This document shows positions 1 through 5,517 of a DNA stretch of 6,767 nt, piece by piece (positions within the stretch are counted from its first letter, which is position 1; each line of letters begins with the position of its first letter). The notes beneath the pieces were generated by a model, which did not search any database, was not told where the DNA came from, and saw only the letters and a list, made by a program, of their open reading frames with translations. Made by a program: the position numbers and the translations under genes. This stretch comes from JBEVNX01 sp040507895 (lineage in GTDB: Bacteria; Desulfobacterota; Binatia; JACPRU01), in assembly GCA_040507895.1 (NCBI GenBank), contig JBEVNX010000179.1, positions 1 through 6,767 on the forward strand, in the 5' to 3' direction.

Positions 1-2
1 CG

Positions 3-398
3 AACCTCCTCGCGGCGGAGATCACGGCGCGGACCGGCAGCGACCCGGGCGAGCGCTATCGGACTCTCACGGCAGAGTTCGGCGCTTCGTATTACACCCG
101 CAGGGATGCGCCGGCGTCGCCCGAGCAGAAGGCGAGGCTCGCGAAGCTGTCGGCGGAGGCGATCACCAGATCGACGCTCGCCGGCGAGCCGATCACCGCC
201 AAGCTGACGCGCGCGCCGGGGAACGACGCACCGATCGGCGGTCTCAAGGTGGCCGCCGCCAGCGGCTGGTTCGCGGCGCGGCCCTCCGGCACCGAGAACA
301 TCTACAAGATCTATGCGGAGAGCTTCAAAGGCGAGGCTCATCTCGAGTCGATCGTGAGCGAGGCGCAGGAGATCGTGAACGGCGCCCTGGCTCCGTGA
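3..398 (+). CDS. pgm: Phosphoglucomutase (alpha-D-glucose-phosphate specific), C-terminal part
   Basis: This is the last 131 residues of a cytoplasmic phosphoglucomutase, which interconverts glucose 1-phosphate and glucose 6-phosphate and so links glycolysis with glycogen and sugar-nucleotide synthesis. The frame is open from the left edge to a TGA at 396-398, so the N-terminal three quarters of a roughly 546-residue family protein lie outside the window. The fragment resembles the C-terminal end of E. coli Pgm as I remember it: a TLAGEPITAKLT stretch at fragment residues 58-69, then APGND, IGGLKV, and GWFAARPSGTE. The RPSGTE loop (fragment residues 93-98) is the substrate phosphate-binding loop of domain 4 in the alpha-D-phosphohexomutase superfamily. 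YKIYAESF follows, as is usual in this Pgm branch. The catalytic serine loop and metal-binding loop are not in view. The gene on the right is on the same strand, 102 bp after the stop. Confidence 0.93.
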   Translation, partial: NLLAAEITARTGSDPGERYRTLTAEFGASYYTRRDAPASPEQKARLAKLSAEAITRSTLAGEPITAKLTRAPGNDAPIGGLKVAAASGWFAARPSGTENIYKIYAESFKGEAHLESIVSEAQEIVNGALAP

Positions 399-500
399 TG
401 GATCGTTGAGCTCGAGGCGGCACGCTCGGCACACTCCGCGCGCCGTGCTACGTTGCGCTCGTCGGCATGTCGGGGAAGTCACCACGCGAGGTATCGAGCC

Positions 501-1067
501 ATGGGCAAGGACATTTTCGAGAAGCGAGAGATGTACTTGGAGCAAGAGTACTTCCGCAAAAAGGAGTTCGAGCTCCTCGAGAAGCTCAAGGGCGTCTTTC
601 AGAAGAAAATGGACAAGGAGAGCCTCCGCAAGGCGACCGGCGTGACGAACGAAGAGCTGCTCGACCGGATGGTGGAGCTGAACATCGCCGGCGAGGGGCT
701 CGCGGCCTTTCAGCTCTACCCTCTCGTCGAGATCGCTTGGGCGGATGGCGACCTGAGCGAGAGCGAAGCTCGGAGCGTGCTCGCCGCGGGCGAGAAGTAC
801 GGCATTCGCCCCGGCACGAAGGCGTACGAGATGCTCGATCGGCGGCTGCGCATCGGGCCGGATCCTGAGCTCAGGAAGATCTGGTTCTTCTACGCCACCG
901 AGATGAAGAAAACGCTCTCGCCGCGCGAGCTCGACACTTTTCGCGAGGATCTGCTCGAGCGGGCGCGGGCGGTCGTGGCCGCGACGGGCCACTTCGAGAG
1001 ACTGCTCGTCGACATCGGCGGCGAGCGGAAGGTCATCGCGGCGATCGAGAAGGCGCTCACTCCATAG
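501..1067 (+). CDS. TerB-like (tellurite-resistance-fold) protein of unknown role
   Basis: A 188-residue soluble protein with no signal peptide or membrane segment. Residues 1-40 are highly charged and probably helical (many Glu, Lys and Arg; EKREMYLEQEYFRKKE at 7-22). A short segment (about 41-62) precedes a helical domain from about residue 68 onward. There PLVEIAWADGDLSESEAR (74-91) is the typical TerB signature: an acidic ADG(D/E) loop followed by a Ser-x-x-Glu helix start. The pattern of the rest (GEKYGI, PDPELRKIW, then ARAVVAATG) also fits TerB-fold proteins. TerB domains are associated with stress and metal responses, but no reaction is known for this subgroup and none is proposed. 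I chose ATG 501 over an in-frame ATG at 453 because GAGG at 488-491 is 9 nt upstream and the extra 16 residues look non-coding. Stop TAG is at 1065-1067. The tellurite label should not be read as a function. Confidence 0.82.
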   Translation: MGKDIFEKREMYLEQEYFRKKEFELLEKLKGVFQKKMDKESLRKATGVTNEELLDRMVELNIAGEGLAAFQLYPLVEIAWADGDLSESEARSVLAAGEKYGIRPGTKAYEMLDRRLRIGPDPELRKIWFFYATEMKKTLSPRELDTFREDLLERARAVVAATGHFERLLVDIGGERKVIAAIEKALTP

Positions 1068-1077
1068 AGCTTCGCGA

Positions 1078-1109
1078 CCCGGGTCCCAGGATCTTCCCGG
1101 GCGCCTTTT
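1078..1109 (+). terminator. Possible weak intrinsic terminator after the TerB-like gene
   Basis: CCCGGG at 1078-1083 can pair with a second CCCGGG at 1096-1101 across a 12-nt loop, followed by CGCC and a run of four T (1106-1109). It begins 10 nt after the TAG of the TerB-like gene. The stem is only 6 bp and the T run is short, and the first CCCGGG is also the centre of a 10-bp palindrome (1076-1085), so a terminator is only a possibility. It overlaps the annotated TTG start of the next gene. Confidence 0.3.
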
Positions 1110-1767
1110 GGTCGAGTCGGCCGCCCCGAAAGCCCATCCCTTGGCCATCGGCGTAACCAGCAGATCCGTATACCCCCGCTCGGCCGACGCGGCGCTCGCG
1201 CGCCTCGTCGCGGGCAACTCGCGCTTCGTGCGCGGCACGGCGCGCTTCCCCACCGTACAGAAGGAAGTGCTCGCCAGTCTGGCCAAGCAGCAGCGTCCCT
1301 ACGCGACGATCCTCGGCTGCAGCGATTCGAGGGTGCCGCCCGAGCTCGTCTTCGACGCCGGCTTCGGCGAGCTGTTCATCGTGCGCGTCGCCGGCAACGT
1401 CGTCCTGCCGGCGGTGGCGGGCACCCTGCAGTACGCGGGCGTTCATCTCGCCACGCCGCTGTTCGTCGTGCTCGGGCACGAACGCTGCGGAGCCGTGGAA
1501 GCGGCGCTCGCCGCGAAGCTTCGCGGCGTCCGTCAGAAGAGCCGCATCGAGGTGATCATCCAGAGCATGCTGCCCGGCCTCGCTGGCGTGGATCCGTCGC
1601 TGCCGCCTGCTGAGCGTGTCCGCGCGGCGGTAGAGGCCAACGTGCGCTGGTCCATGCGTCGGATCCTCGAGTCGCCGGAAGGCCGAGCGCGGATGGCGGA
1701 GGGCAAGATGAAGCTCGTCGGCGGGATCTACGAGCTGACGACGGGCCGCGTCCGCTTTCTCGAATGA
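1108..1767 (+). CDS. Beta-class carbonic anhydrase
   Basis: A zinc enzyme that interconverts CO2 and bicarbonate, probably cytoplasmic; no convincing signal peptide is visible. From TTG 1108 it has 219 residues, normal for the beta class. Visible hallmarks are the CSDSR motif at residues 71-75 (Cys71 a zinc ligand, with the Asp73/Arg75 dyad that controls access to the metal), RVAGNVV at about 92-98, and the H-x-x-C pair His124/Cys127 inside LGHERCGAV. All three conserved zinc ligands and the Asp/Arg dyad are therefore present and the enzyme should be active. The 5' end is uncertain. There is no in-frame ATG or GTG before the conserved GNSRF region, only TTG at 1108 or 1141, and neither has a good Shine-Dalgarno. 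TTG 1108 also lies in the T run of a possible terminator. The homologous region begins near residue 27, so either start gives a complete domain. It converges on the minus-strand lyase gene 180 bp away. Confidence 0.92.
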   Translation: MVESAAPKAHPLAIGVTSRSVYPRSADAALARLVAGNSRFVRGTARFPTVQKEVLASLAKQQRPYATILGCSDSRVPPELVFDAGFGELFIVRVAGNVVLPAVAGTLQYAGVHLATPLFVVLGHERCGAVEAALAAKLRGVRQKSRIEVIIQSMLPGLAGVDPSLPPAERVRAAVEANVRWSMRRILESPEGRARMAEGKMKLVGGIYELTTGRVRFLE

Positions 1768-1910
1768 ACGAACGGCGGCGGCATTGAAGACGGCTCTCCG
1801 GCTCGATGCGGTGTAGGAGCTCTTACGCCTCGAAGCGGGAGGCGGCCGCGCTCGGCGCCGTCGTGCTCAAGGCGTCGCCGTCGCCGACGTAGCCCGCGCT
1901 CGATCAAGGC

Positions 1911-1936
1911 CCGTCTCGCGTCTTCTCGCGAGGCGG
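1911..1936. terminator. 10-bp hairpin between convergent genes
   Basis: CCGTCTCGCG (1911-1920) pairs with CGCGAGGCGG (1927-1936) over a 6-nt loop. One position is T opposite G, which would be a U-G wobble in plus-strand RNA. It lies 11 bp beyond the stop of the minus-strand lyase gene and 143 bp beyond the stop of the carbonic anhydrase gene. Neither strand has a T run after the stem, so it is not a textbook intrinsic terminator. Its place between convergent genes suggests a 3'-end structure. The rest of the 1768-1947 gap shows nothing convincing. Confidence 0.35.
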
Positions 1937-1947
1937 CGCCGCGAAGG

Positions 1948-3693
1948 TCATCTCCGCGGCACGTTGTCGTAGTAGGGGATCACGATCGTCTCCGGGTCGT
2001 CCGTGTAGCCGACCATGGACGGAGTGACGGGGTGTACCACCTCCCCCGACACAGAGAGATTGATGCAGGTAGGCTTCCCGGAGGCGAGGGCTCGGCGGAT
2101 CGCCGGACCGACGTCGTCGAGCCGCGACACGCGCTCGCCGCCGGCTCCCAGGCCGCGCGCGACTTGATCGTAGTCCGAGTCGGCCAGCCTGCTGATGATC
2201 CCGGCCTCGTCGCCGTAGACCGCCTGCTGTCCATGGATCGACATGCCCCAGCAGACGTTGTTCACGACGACGGTGACGATCGGCAGACCATGGCGCGCCA
2301 TGGTGTCGAGCTCCTGCGGATGGAGGCCGAAGGCGCCGTCGCCCATGAGCAGCACGACGCGCTCACGGGGCGCGGCCAGCTGCGCCCCGATCGCAAGTCC
2401 GGGGCCGATGCCGAGGAAGCCGAGATAGCCGCCGAAGCCGAGGATGCGGCGGGGACGAGCCTCATGCGCCGCCTCGTCGACCCAGGAGCCCATCTCGCCG
2501 CCGTCGACGACGAGCGTCGCGCCCGGCTCGAGCGCGCGAAGGACCTCGCGCACCGCGTGATAGGGGTGAAGCCGCCCGTCGACTTCGATGGGATCGCTCG
2601 CGTACGGACGCTCCCGGCGGTGAACGAGCACGGCCTTTTCCCCCCACGCGCGCCGGTCGGGCCACTGGCCTTCGTCGGCGGCGAGGAGCGCTCGCAGCGC
2701 TTCGCCCGAATCGGCGGTGATTCCCACCTCGAAGGGACGGAAGCGACCGATCTCCGCGCCATCGACGTCGATCTGCACGACCTTGGCGTCGAGCGGAATG
2801 ATTGCGCCGCTGCGCCCGCCGAGGAACATGCCGGTGCGCGCGCCGAGGAGCAGCACGACGTCCGGACCCTTGCCGCTCATCAGTTGCAGAGCTGCGAGGT
2901 TCCACGCGGAGAAGCCGTTCAGCGGATGATCGGCCGGCATCGCGCCGAAGCTCGTGATCTGATTGAAGACCGGGATGCCGGCGCGCTCGGCGAACGCGAC
3001 GAGGAGCTCACGGGAAGCCGGGCTCCCCACTCCGCCGCCCGCGACGATGACCGGTCGCTCGGCCTTGCGGAGGACGGCGAGCGCTTCGCGCACCGCATCG
3101 GGCGACGGGGCCGGTGGGGCGGCGATCTTGGTCCCCCCGCCCCGGTCGATGCGGGACTCTTCCGCAGGGCGGAACAGGACGTCGATCGGCAGGTCGAGCA
3201 CCACGGGACCCGGGGGGCCGGCGAGCGCCTTGCGGATAGCGAAGGAGACGAGGCTCGGGATCTCCTCGACGACCGTCACCCGGTGCGCCCACTTCGACAC
3301 GGGAGCCGCCATCGCGATCTGGTCGACGGAGCCCTGGAGGGCGTTCGTCTCGGCGTCGCGCAGGGGCGGCGAGCTGGTGAGGAGGAGCACGGGGCTTCGA
3401 TCCGCGTATGCGGTGGCGAGCCCGGCGATCGCATTCGAGTAACCGGACGCCGCCGTCGCGAACGCGACGCCGAGGCGCCCGGTGACCCGCGAATACCCGT
3501 CGGCCGCGTTCACGGCGACCGCCTCGTGGCGGGTGTCGACGAGACGGATCCCGTTGCGCCGCAGGCCGATCAGCAGCGAGTCGAGATGCCCGCCGTGGAG
3601 CCCGAAAGACACCTCGACACCGAATTCCTTGAGGGTGCGGGCGACGAGCTCGCCGCCGTCCACGGCCTTGCGCCGTGTTGCGTGCGCCGTCAT
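1948..3693 (-). CDS. ThDP-dependent benzaldehyde-lyase-like enzyme (acetolactate synthase superfamily)
   Basis: A 581-residue thiamine-diphosphate enzyme expected to make or break a C-C bond next to a carbonyl (2-hydroxy ketone cleavage or aldehyde ligation), in the cytosol with Mg2+. Domain order is PYR (about 10-180), central (about 205-335) and PP (about 370-560). The N-terminal half resembles Pseudomonas benzaldehyde lyase (BAL) as I remember it: GGELV-RTL, FGLHGGHLD, DTRHEA, ETNALQ, DQIAMAAP and KWAHRV recur in order without gaps. The ThDP-activating Glu57, His36 and Gln120 correspond to BAL Glu50, His29 and Gln113, all offset by seven. The Mg-ThDP motif runs from GDG (451-453) to NN (478-479). 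ATG 3693 is preceded by a GGGGAG Shine-Dalgarno and overlaps the upstream gene's stop as ATGA. The frame stays open to 4068, but the extra part is antisense-like noise over the neighbour. No acetolactate synthase small subunit is adjacent. Alternatives are 2-hydroxyacyl-CoA lyase or another carboligase; the substrate cannot be read from the sequence. Confidence 0.9.
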   Translation of the reverse strand: MTAHATRRKAVDGGELVARTLKEFGVEVSFGLHGGHLDSLLIGLRRNGIRLVDTRHEAVAVNAADGYSRVTGRLGVAFATAASGYSNAIAGLATAYADRSPVLLLTSSPPLRDAETNALQGSVDQIAMAAPVSKWAHRVTVVEEIPSLVSFAIRKALAGPPGPVVLDLPIDVLFRPAEESRIDRGGGTKIAAPPAPSPDAVREALAVLRKAERPVIVAGGGVGSPASRELLVAFAERAGIPVFNQITSFGAMPADHPLNGFSAWNLAALQLMSGKGPDVVLLLGARTGMFLGGRSGAIIPLDAKVVQIDVDGAEIGRFRPFEVGITADSGEALRALLAADEGQWPDRRAWGEKAVLVHRRERPYASDPIEVDGRLHPYHAVREVLRALEPGATLVVDGGEMGSWVDEAAHEARPRRILGFGGYLGFLGIGPGLAIGAQLAAPRERVVLLMGDGAFGLHPQELDTMARHGLPIVTVVVNNVCWGMSIHGQQAVYGDEAGIISRLADSDYDQVARGLGAGGERVSRLDDVGPAIRRALASGKPTCINLSVSGEVVHPVTPSMVGYTDDPETIVIPYYDNVPRR

Positions 3694-4331
3694 GACTCGC
3701 TCCCCTTTCCGTCCTGCGCACCCGGGGCGTTCAGCGCCGCGCACGACTCCCAGAGCCACTTCACCGTCGACTGCTCGTCTTCCGCGAACAGGCGCAGTGC
3801 CTCCTTCGTGGCGAGGTCTTCCTTGATCAGCGCGGCGAGCTCGCGGATCGGCTTGATCGCGTCCTCGGGGCTTCCGACTTCTTGCGTGAAGAAGAGGAGC
3901 TTTTCCTCGTCTCGAATGCTCGGATCGGCGAGGTGCACGCGGAACTTCCGCCCGCCCTCCGTCACGGTCGCGCGCTGCTCGGCGCCGAGCTCGGCGAGCC
4001 GCCGCTCGAACACACGCGAGTGGTACGATTCGCGCTCGGCGATCATCCTGAGACCGATGCGGAGGCAATCGGTCTTGCAGACCTCCGCCCAGGCCGCGAA
4101 AGCTTCGCCGCCGTTCTTCTCCCCGGCGCGAACCTTGTCGATGAAGCTGACGATCGCCGCGCGCTCGGAGCGGTACGTCCGACTGAACGCCTCGAAGCCG
4201 CCTTCGCGACCCCCGTTCGCGCGCGCCGCCGATCGCTCGAGCTCCGCGAGCTCGGCTTCGAAGGTACCTTCGCTGATGATTCCCTTCCGCAAGGCGCGGA
4301 GCAGCTGCCGGAACTCGAAATCGTGCGTCAT
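3690..4331 (-). CDS. Ferritin-like helical-bundle protein, partner of the lyase
   Basis: A 213-residue soluble protein, almost entirely predicted helix, that reads like a ferritin/rubrerythrin-type four-helix bundle. Residues 55-115 give a helix pair with Glu71 and Glu76 and an E-x-x-H motif at Glu101-His104 (AERESYH), as in diiron carboxylate proteins. A second helical pair (about 158-200) contains TKEALRLFAEDEQSTVKWL; at the expected second E-x-x-H site it has Glu186-Gln-Ser-Thr189, so one histidine ligand seems missing. The N-terminal 45 residues are charged with a Gly/Arg-rich linker, and residues 203-213 form a short disordered tail. Two cysteines (85 and 89) are four residues apart on one helix face. 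ATG 4331 has GGGGAG 8 nt upstream. It is the first gene of a two-gene operon, and its TGA overlaps the lyase ATG by 4 bp, so the two products are probably made together. Fold assignment is inferred from motifs; metal binding and function are unknown. Confidence 0.75.
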   Translation of the reverse strand: MTHDFEFRQLLRALRKGIISEGTFEAELAELERSAARANGGREGGFEAFSRTYRSERAAIVSFIDKVRAGEKNGGEAFAAWAEVCKTDCLRIGLRMIAERESYHSRVFERRLAELGAEQRATVTEGGRKFRVHLADPSIRDEEKLLFFTQEVGSPEDAIKPIRELAALIKEDLATKEALRLFAEDEQSTVKWLWESCAALNAPGAQDGKGSES

Positions 4332-4361
4332 GTTAAATCTCCCCGTTCCCGTTTTCCACGA

Positions 4362-4391
4362 ATCATAGTGTCGCTGCGGGTCGGCGGTAAA
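4362..4391 (-). promoter_or_regulatory. Probable sigma70-type promoter for the ferritin-like/lyase operon
   Basis: Read on the minus strand, a -35 TTTACC (4391-4386) and a -10 TATGAT (4367-4362) are separated by 18 bp. The -10 matches consensus at 5 of 6 bases and the -35 at 4 of 6. Transcription would begin near 4355, giving a leader of about 24 nt that contains the GGGGAG ribosome site of the ferritin-like gene. This AT-richer patch stands out in otherwise GC-rich DNA. Confidence 0.5.
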
Positions 4392-4398
4392 TCCTCTG

Positions 4399-4447
4399 CG
4401 CGAGGGAGGTGCTGTCCTAGCCCGAAACCAGCCCGCACCGCGAGGGA
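4399..4447. repeat. 9-bp direct repeat in the divergent intergenic region
   Basis: CGCGAGGGA occurs at 4399-4407 and again at 4439-4447, 40 bp apart (close to four helical turns). The pair lies between the minus-strand promoter and the tentative plus-strand -35. It could be a pair of regulator binding sites, but two copies of a GC-rich 9-mer can arise by chance in DNA of this composition. Confidence 0.25.
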
Positions 4448-4454
4448 TGCAATC

Positions 4455-4485
4455 TTGACTTGGCGGCTTCCTTTAGGGCAGGAAT
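4455..4485 (+). promoter_or_regulatory. Tentative promoter for the SDR gene
   Basis: TTGACT at 4455-4460 is a near-consensus -35 (5 of 6), but the best -10 downstream is only AGGAAT (4480-4485) with a 19-bp spacer, matching 3 of 6. The position, 46 bp before the start codon, is plausible. A sigma54 reading of the overlapping TGGC at 4461 fails because the -12 GC is absent. Confidence 0.25.
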
Positions 4486-4514
4486 GCTCGGTTCACCCAG
4501 CCTGAGAATAGTCC

Positions 4515-4522
4515 AAGGAGGA
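4515..4522 (+). promoter_or_regulatory. Strong Shine-Dalgarno of the SDR gene
   Basis: AAGGAGGA lies 9 nt before the ATG at 4532. It is the best ribosome site in the window; most other genes here have weak or no Shine-Dalgarno. This points to high translation of the SDR and fixes its start. Confidence 0.85.
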
Positions 4523-4531
4523 TACACAATC

Positions 4532-5464
4532 ATGGCTTTACTCGATGGCAGAGTCGCGCTGGTGACGGGCGCGGGGCGCGGCATCGGTCGCGAAGAAGCG
4601 CTGCTTCTTGCCAAGCATGGCGCGTCGGTCGTCGTGAATGACCTCGGCGGCGGGTTCGACGGAAGCGGCAAGGACGTCGGCCCGGCCCAGGAAGTGGTCA
4701 ACGAGATCAAGAAGATGGGCGGCAAGGCCGTCGCCAACGGCGACAGCGTTTCCGACTTCAAGGGCGCCAAGCGGATGGTGGAGTGCGCGGTCGACACGTT
4801 CGGCTCGATCGAGATCGTCGTCAACAACGCGGGCATTCTGCGCGATCGCATGATCTTCAACATGTCGGAGGATGATTGGGACGCGGTCGTCGCGGTGCAT
4901 CTCAAGGGGACGTTCGCCGTGACCCGGCACGCGGCTGAGTACTGGCGCAACAAGAACAAGCAGACCAGCCAGAGCGTGAACGGCCGGGTCATCAACACTT
5001 CCTCGGATTCCGGATTGCTCGGCAACGCCAGCCAGTCGAACTACGGCGCCGCCAAGGCGGCGATCGCAGCGTTCTCGGTGATCGTCGATCACGAGCTCAA
5101 GAAGTACGGCGTGACGGTGAACGCGATCGCGCCGGTGGCGCGCACGAGGCTCACGGTGGACGCGACGCCCGCGACCGCGTCGATCATGGGACAGAAGGTC
5201 GCCGTCGGCGAGTTCGACGTCTTCGACCCCGCCAACGTCGCCCCCCTCGTGGCGTGGCTCGCGAGCGACGACGCCAAGGACGTCCATGGCATGGTGTTCC
5301 GCGTCGGCGGCCGCTCCCTGTGGGTGATGCAGGGCTGGCACTCGGCGGCGGTGGTGAAGGCAAAGGGCCGCTGGGACCCGAGCGAGATCGGCAAGGCGCT
5401 CAAGCCCGAGCTCGGCAAGGTCAAGAAAGAGACCACCAACGACGTGTTCGCGGGAGGGCTGTAA
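4532..5464 (+). CDS. Short-chain dehydrogenase/reductase, HSD17B4/FabG-like
   Basis: A 310-residue cytosolic NAD(P)-dependent oxidoreductase of the classical SDR superfamily. Visible motifs are the dinucleotide loop TGAGRGIG (12-19), acidic Asp37 at the end of beta-2 (in VVVNDLGG), which favours NAD(H), Asp71 after beta-3, NNAG (98-101), and catalytic Ser158, Tyr171 and Lys175 in the Y-x-x-x-K arrangement, so it should be active. The insert after NDLGG (GFDGSGKDVGPAQEVV) is typical of the branch that includes the hydroxyacyl-CoA dehydrogenase part of peroxisomal multifunctional enzyme 2 (HSD17B4) and its bacterial single-domain relatives. A hydroxyacyl-CoA, 3-oxoacyl or steroid-like substrate is therefore likely but not determined. 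A tail of about 50 residues beyond the core (after VGGRSLWVMQGW) makes it longer than standard 250-residue FabG proteins. The start is fixed by a strong Shine-Dalgarno. It is transcribed divergently from the lyase operon, so a shared pathway is possible. Confidence 0.92.
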   Translation: MALLDGRVALVTGAGRGIGREEALLLAKHGASVVVNDLGGGFDGSGKDVGPAQEVVNEIKKMGGKAVANGDSVSDFKGAKRMVECAVDTFGSIEIVVNNAGILRDRMIFNMSEDDWDAVVAVHLKGTFAVTRHAAEYWRNKNKQTSQSVNGRVINTSSDSGLLGNASQSNYGAAKAAIAAFSVIVDHELKKYGVTVNAIAPVARTRLTVDATPATASIMGQKVAVGEFDVFDPANVAPLVAWLASDDAKDVHGMVFRVGGRSLWVMQGWHSAAVVKAKGRWDPSEIGKALKPELGKVKKETTNDVFAGGL

Positions 5465-5476
5465 CCGTCTCGAAGC

Positions 5477-5509
5477 TTTTCGGACGGCGGCTCGCCCTCC
5501 GTCCGAAAG
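5477..5509. terminator. Strong hairpin between SDR and phosphatase genes
   Basis: TTTCGGACGG (5478-5487) pairs perfectly with CCGTCCGAAA (5499-5508) over an 11-nt loop, and T5477 with G5509 adds a possible wobble pair. It begins 12 nt after the SDR stop and ends 8 nt before the phosphatase ATG at 5518. No T run follows on either strand, so it is not a canonical intrinsic terminator. It could instead protect the SDR mRNA 3' end or act as a leader structure on the phosphatase message. Confidence 0.55.
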
Positions 5510-5517
5510 CCTCCCTC

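Noticed and set aside
1806..1892. 28-codon plus-strand mini-ORF in the gap after the carbonic anhydrase
   Set aside because: It has no ribosome site and no recognisable sequence; its length is within chance.
3694..4068. Upstream in-frame extension of the lyase to 4068
   Set aside because: The extra residues are Arg-rich and overlap the ferritin-like gene in another frame. ATG 3693 has a Shine-Dalgarno and matches the N-terminus of BAL.
2032..4368. Very long plus-strand open frame (778 codons) opposite the lyase and ferritin-like genes
   Set aside because: It is antisense to two well-supported genes and its translation is rich in Arg, His and Asp with no recognisable domain. Long mirror frames are common in GC-rich DNA.
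4461..4476. Sigma54-like element starting TGGC upstream of the SDR
   Set aside because: The -24 GG is present but the -12 GC is absent at the required distance.
5254..5517. Upstream extension of the phosphatase frame through the SDR gene
   Set aside because: It overlaps conserved SDR coding sequence in a different frame and would place the P-loop far from the N-terminus, unlike the family.
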